Positions 63,652 through 64,000 of a DNA stretch of 64,000 nt are shown here, piece by piece. The stretch spans positions 6,014,001-6,078,000 of the forward strand of contig JARWIR010000039.1 of the NCBI GenBank assembly GCA_029959085.1. The letters run 5' to 3'. A program made the translations under genes and the position numbers. The number at the start of each line of letters is the position of its first letter. Position 1 is the first letter of the stretch. The notes below the pieces were generated by a model. It was given only the letters and a program-made list of their open reading frames with translations. It was not told the origin of the DNA and did no database searches. Source of the stretch: Nemophila menziesii (lineage: Eukaryota; Streptophyta; Magnoliopsida; Boraginales; Hydrophyllaceae).

Positions 63652-63870
63652 ATTGCATAAAAGTCCCTATATATATTTTAAATTGCATAAAGATCCCTAA
63701 TTATTTTTATAAAATTTCATGAAAGTCCATATTTATTTTTTATAAAATTGCATAAAAGTCACTATATATTTTTTTAATTGAATAAAGGCCCCTATTTATT
63801 TTTATAAAATTTCATGAAAGTTCCTATTTATTTTTTATAAAATTGCATAAAAGTCCTTATATATTTTTCC
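63652..63870. repeat. Tandem repeat with 95-bp higher-order period (A-B-C-A-B-C-A)
   Basis: Seven monomers of about 31-33 bases: A attgcataaaagtccctata, B attgcataaagatccctaat, C atttcatgaaagtccatatt, then A, B, C, A again. A starts at 63652, 63747 and 63842; B at 63682 and 63777; C at 63714 and 63809; each pair is exactly 95 bases apart. Monomer types differ from each other more than copies of the same type do, so the trimer was amplified as a unit. Confidence 0.85.
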
Positions 63871-64000
63871 TAAAAATCATAACAAAAATCACAAAATTCC
63901 CAAAAAATCATCCAAATTAATTTTCAAAAAAACCATGAATTACATGTTTAAATTAACAAAAAATAAACCATAATAACACTACTTAAATTCGGATTTAAGA
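63871..64000. other. Right edge of window, nothing recognised
   Basis: A+T-rich sequence with no repeat copies or coding signal. It could be the subterminal part of a transposon that continues past the edge. Confidence 0.3.

Noticed and set aside
63973..63978. 'cactac' near the right edge as a CACTA transposon end
   Set aside because: It is in the wrong orientation to be the end of the element carrying the pseudogene, a six-base match is expected by chance, and no partner end was found.
1..64000. LTR retrotransposons, rRNA, tRNA genes and viral insertions
   Set aside because: I found no LTR pair with primer-binding sites, no rRNA text, no complete tRNA cloverleaf and no reverse transcriptase or capsid frames.

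Overview
The window is nuclear DNA from a flowering plant. Evidence: very high A+T, two Helitrons with plant-type termini, a tRNA-derived SINE with a poly(A) tail, and an intron-split gene remnant of the plant Ptta/En/Spm family. I could not place it to genus. No intact protein-coding gene is visible; open frames in the first 60 kb are short and are not preserved between copies of the same repeat.

Positions 1 to about 60130 are one head-to-tail array of a very long tandem repeat (macrosatellite). A complete unit is roughly 7 kb and always reads in the same direction. Its order is: start block (aggtaYgatttattaaatgg), an A+T-rich block, a 160-bp inverted-repeat block, a conserved block around 'tatgacgatttctta', a 0.6-1.6 kb degenerate tract of TTAAGG hexamers mixed with TTTAAGG heptamers, a block with tRNA-like boxes on the minus strand, a (TA)n microsatellite, a hairpin block, a TATA-rich block, then the next start block. 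Start blocks lie at 1, about 7788, 9549, 17240, 21722, 34783, 41763 and 53685. Units differ mainly by internal deletions and by fusions between non-equivalent blocks.

Two non-autonomous Helitrons of one family sit in the array, each between A and T with no target duplication. Helitron 1 (1543-7615, minus) carries coding-like, intron-split patches of a captured gene I do not recognise. Helitron 2 (24149-26116, plus) carries an inverted piece of the array's own TTAAGG tract, including a run of about 20 perfect hexamers.

From about 60130 the array stops. A solo copy of a foldback arm, a SINE, a complete 0.9-kb foldback element, a six-exon Ptta/En/Spm (PF03004-type) pseudogene on the minus strand, and a small 95-bp higher-order tandem repeat (63652-63870) follow.

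The strongest candidates for something undescribed are the macrosatellite itself, its telomere-like TTAAGG/TTTAAGG tract with interruptions shared by all units, and the Helitron that has picked up a piece of that satellite.
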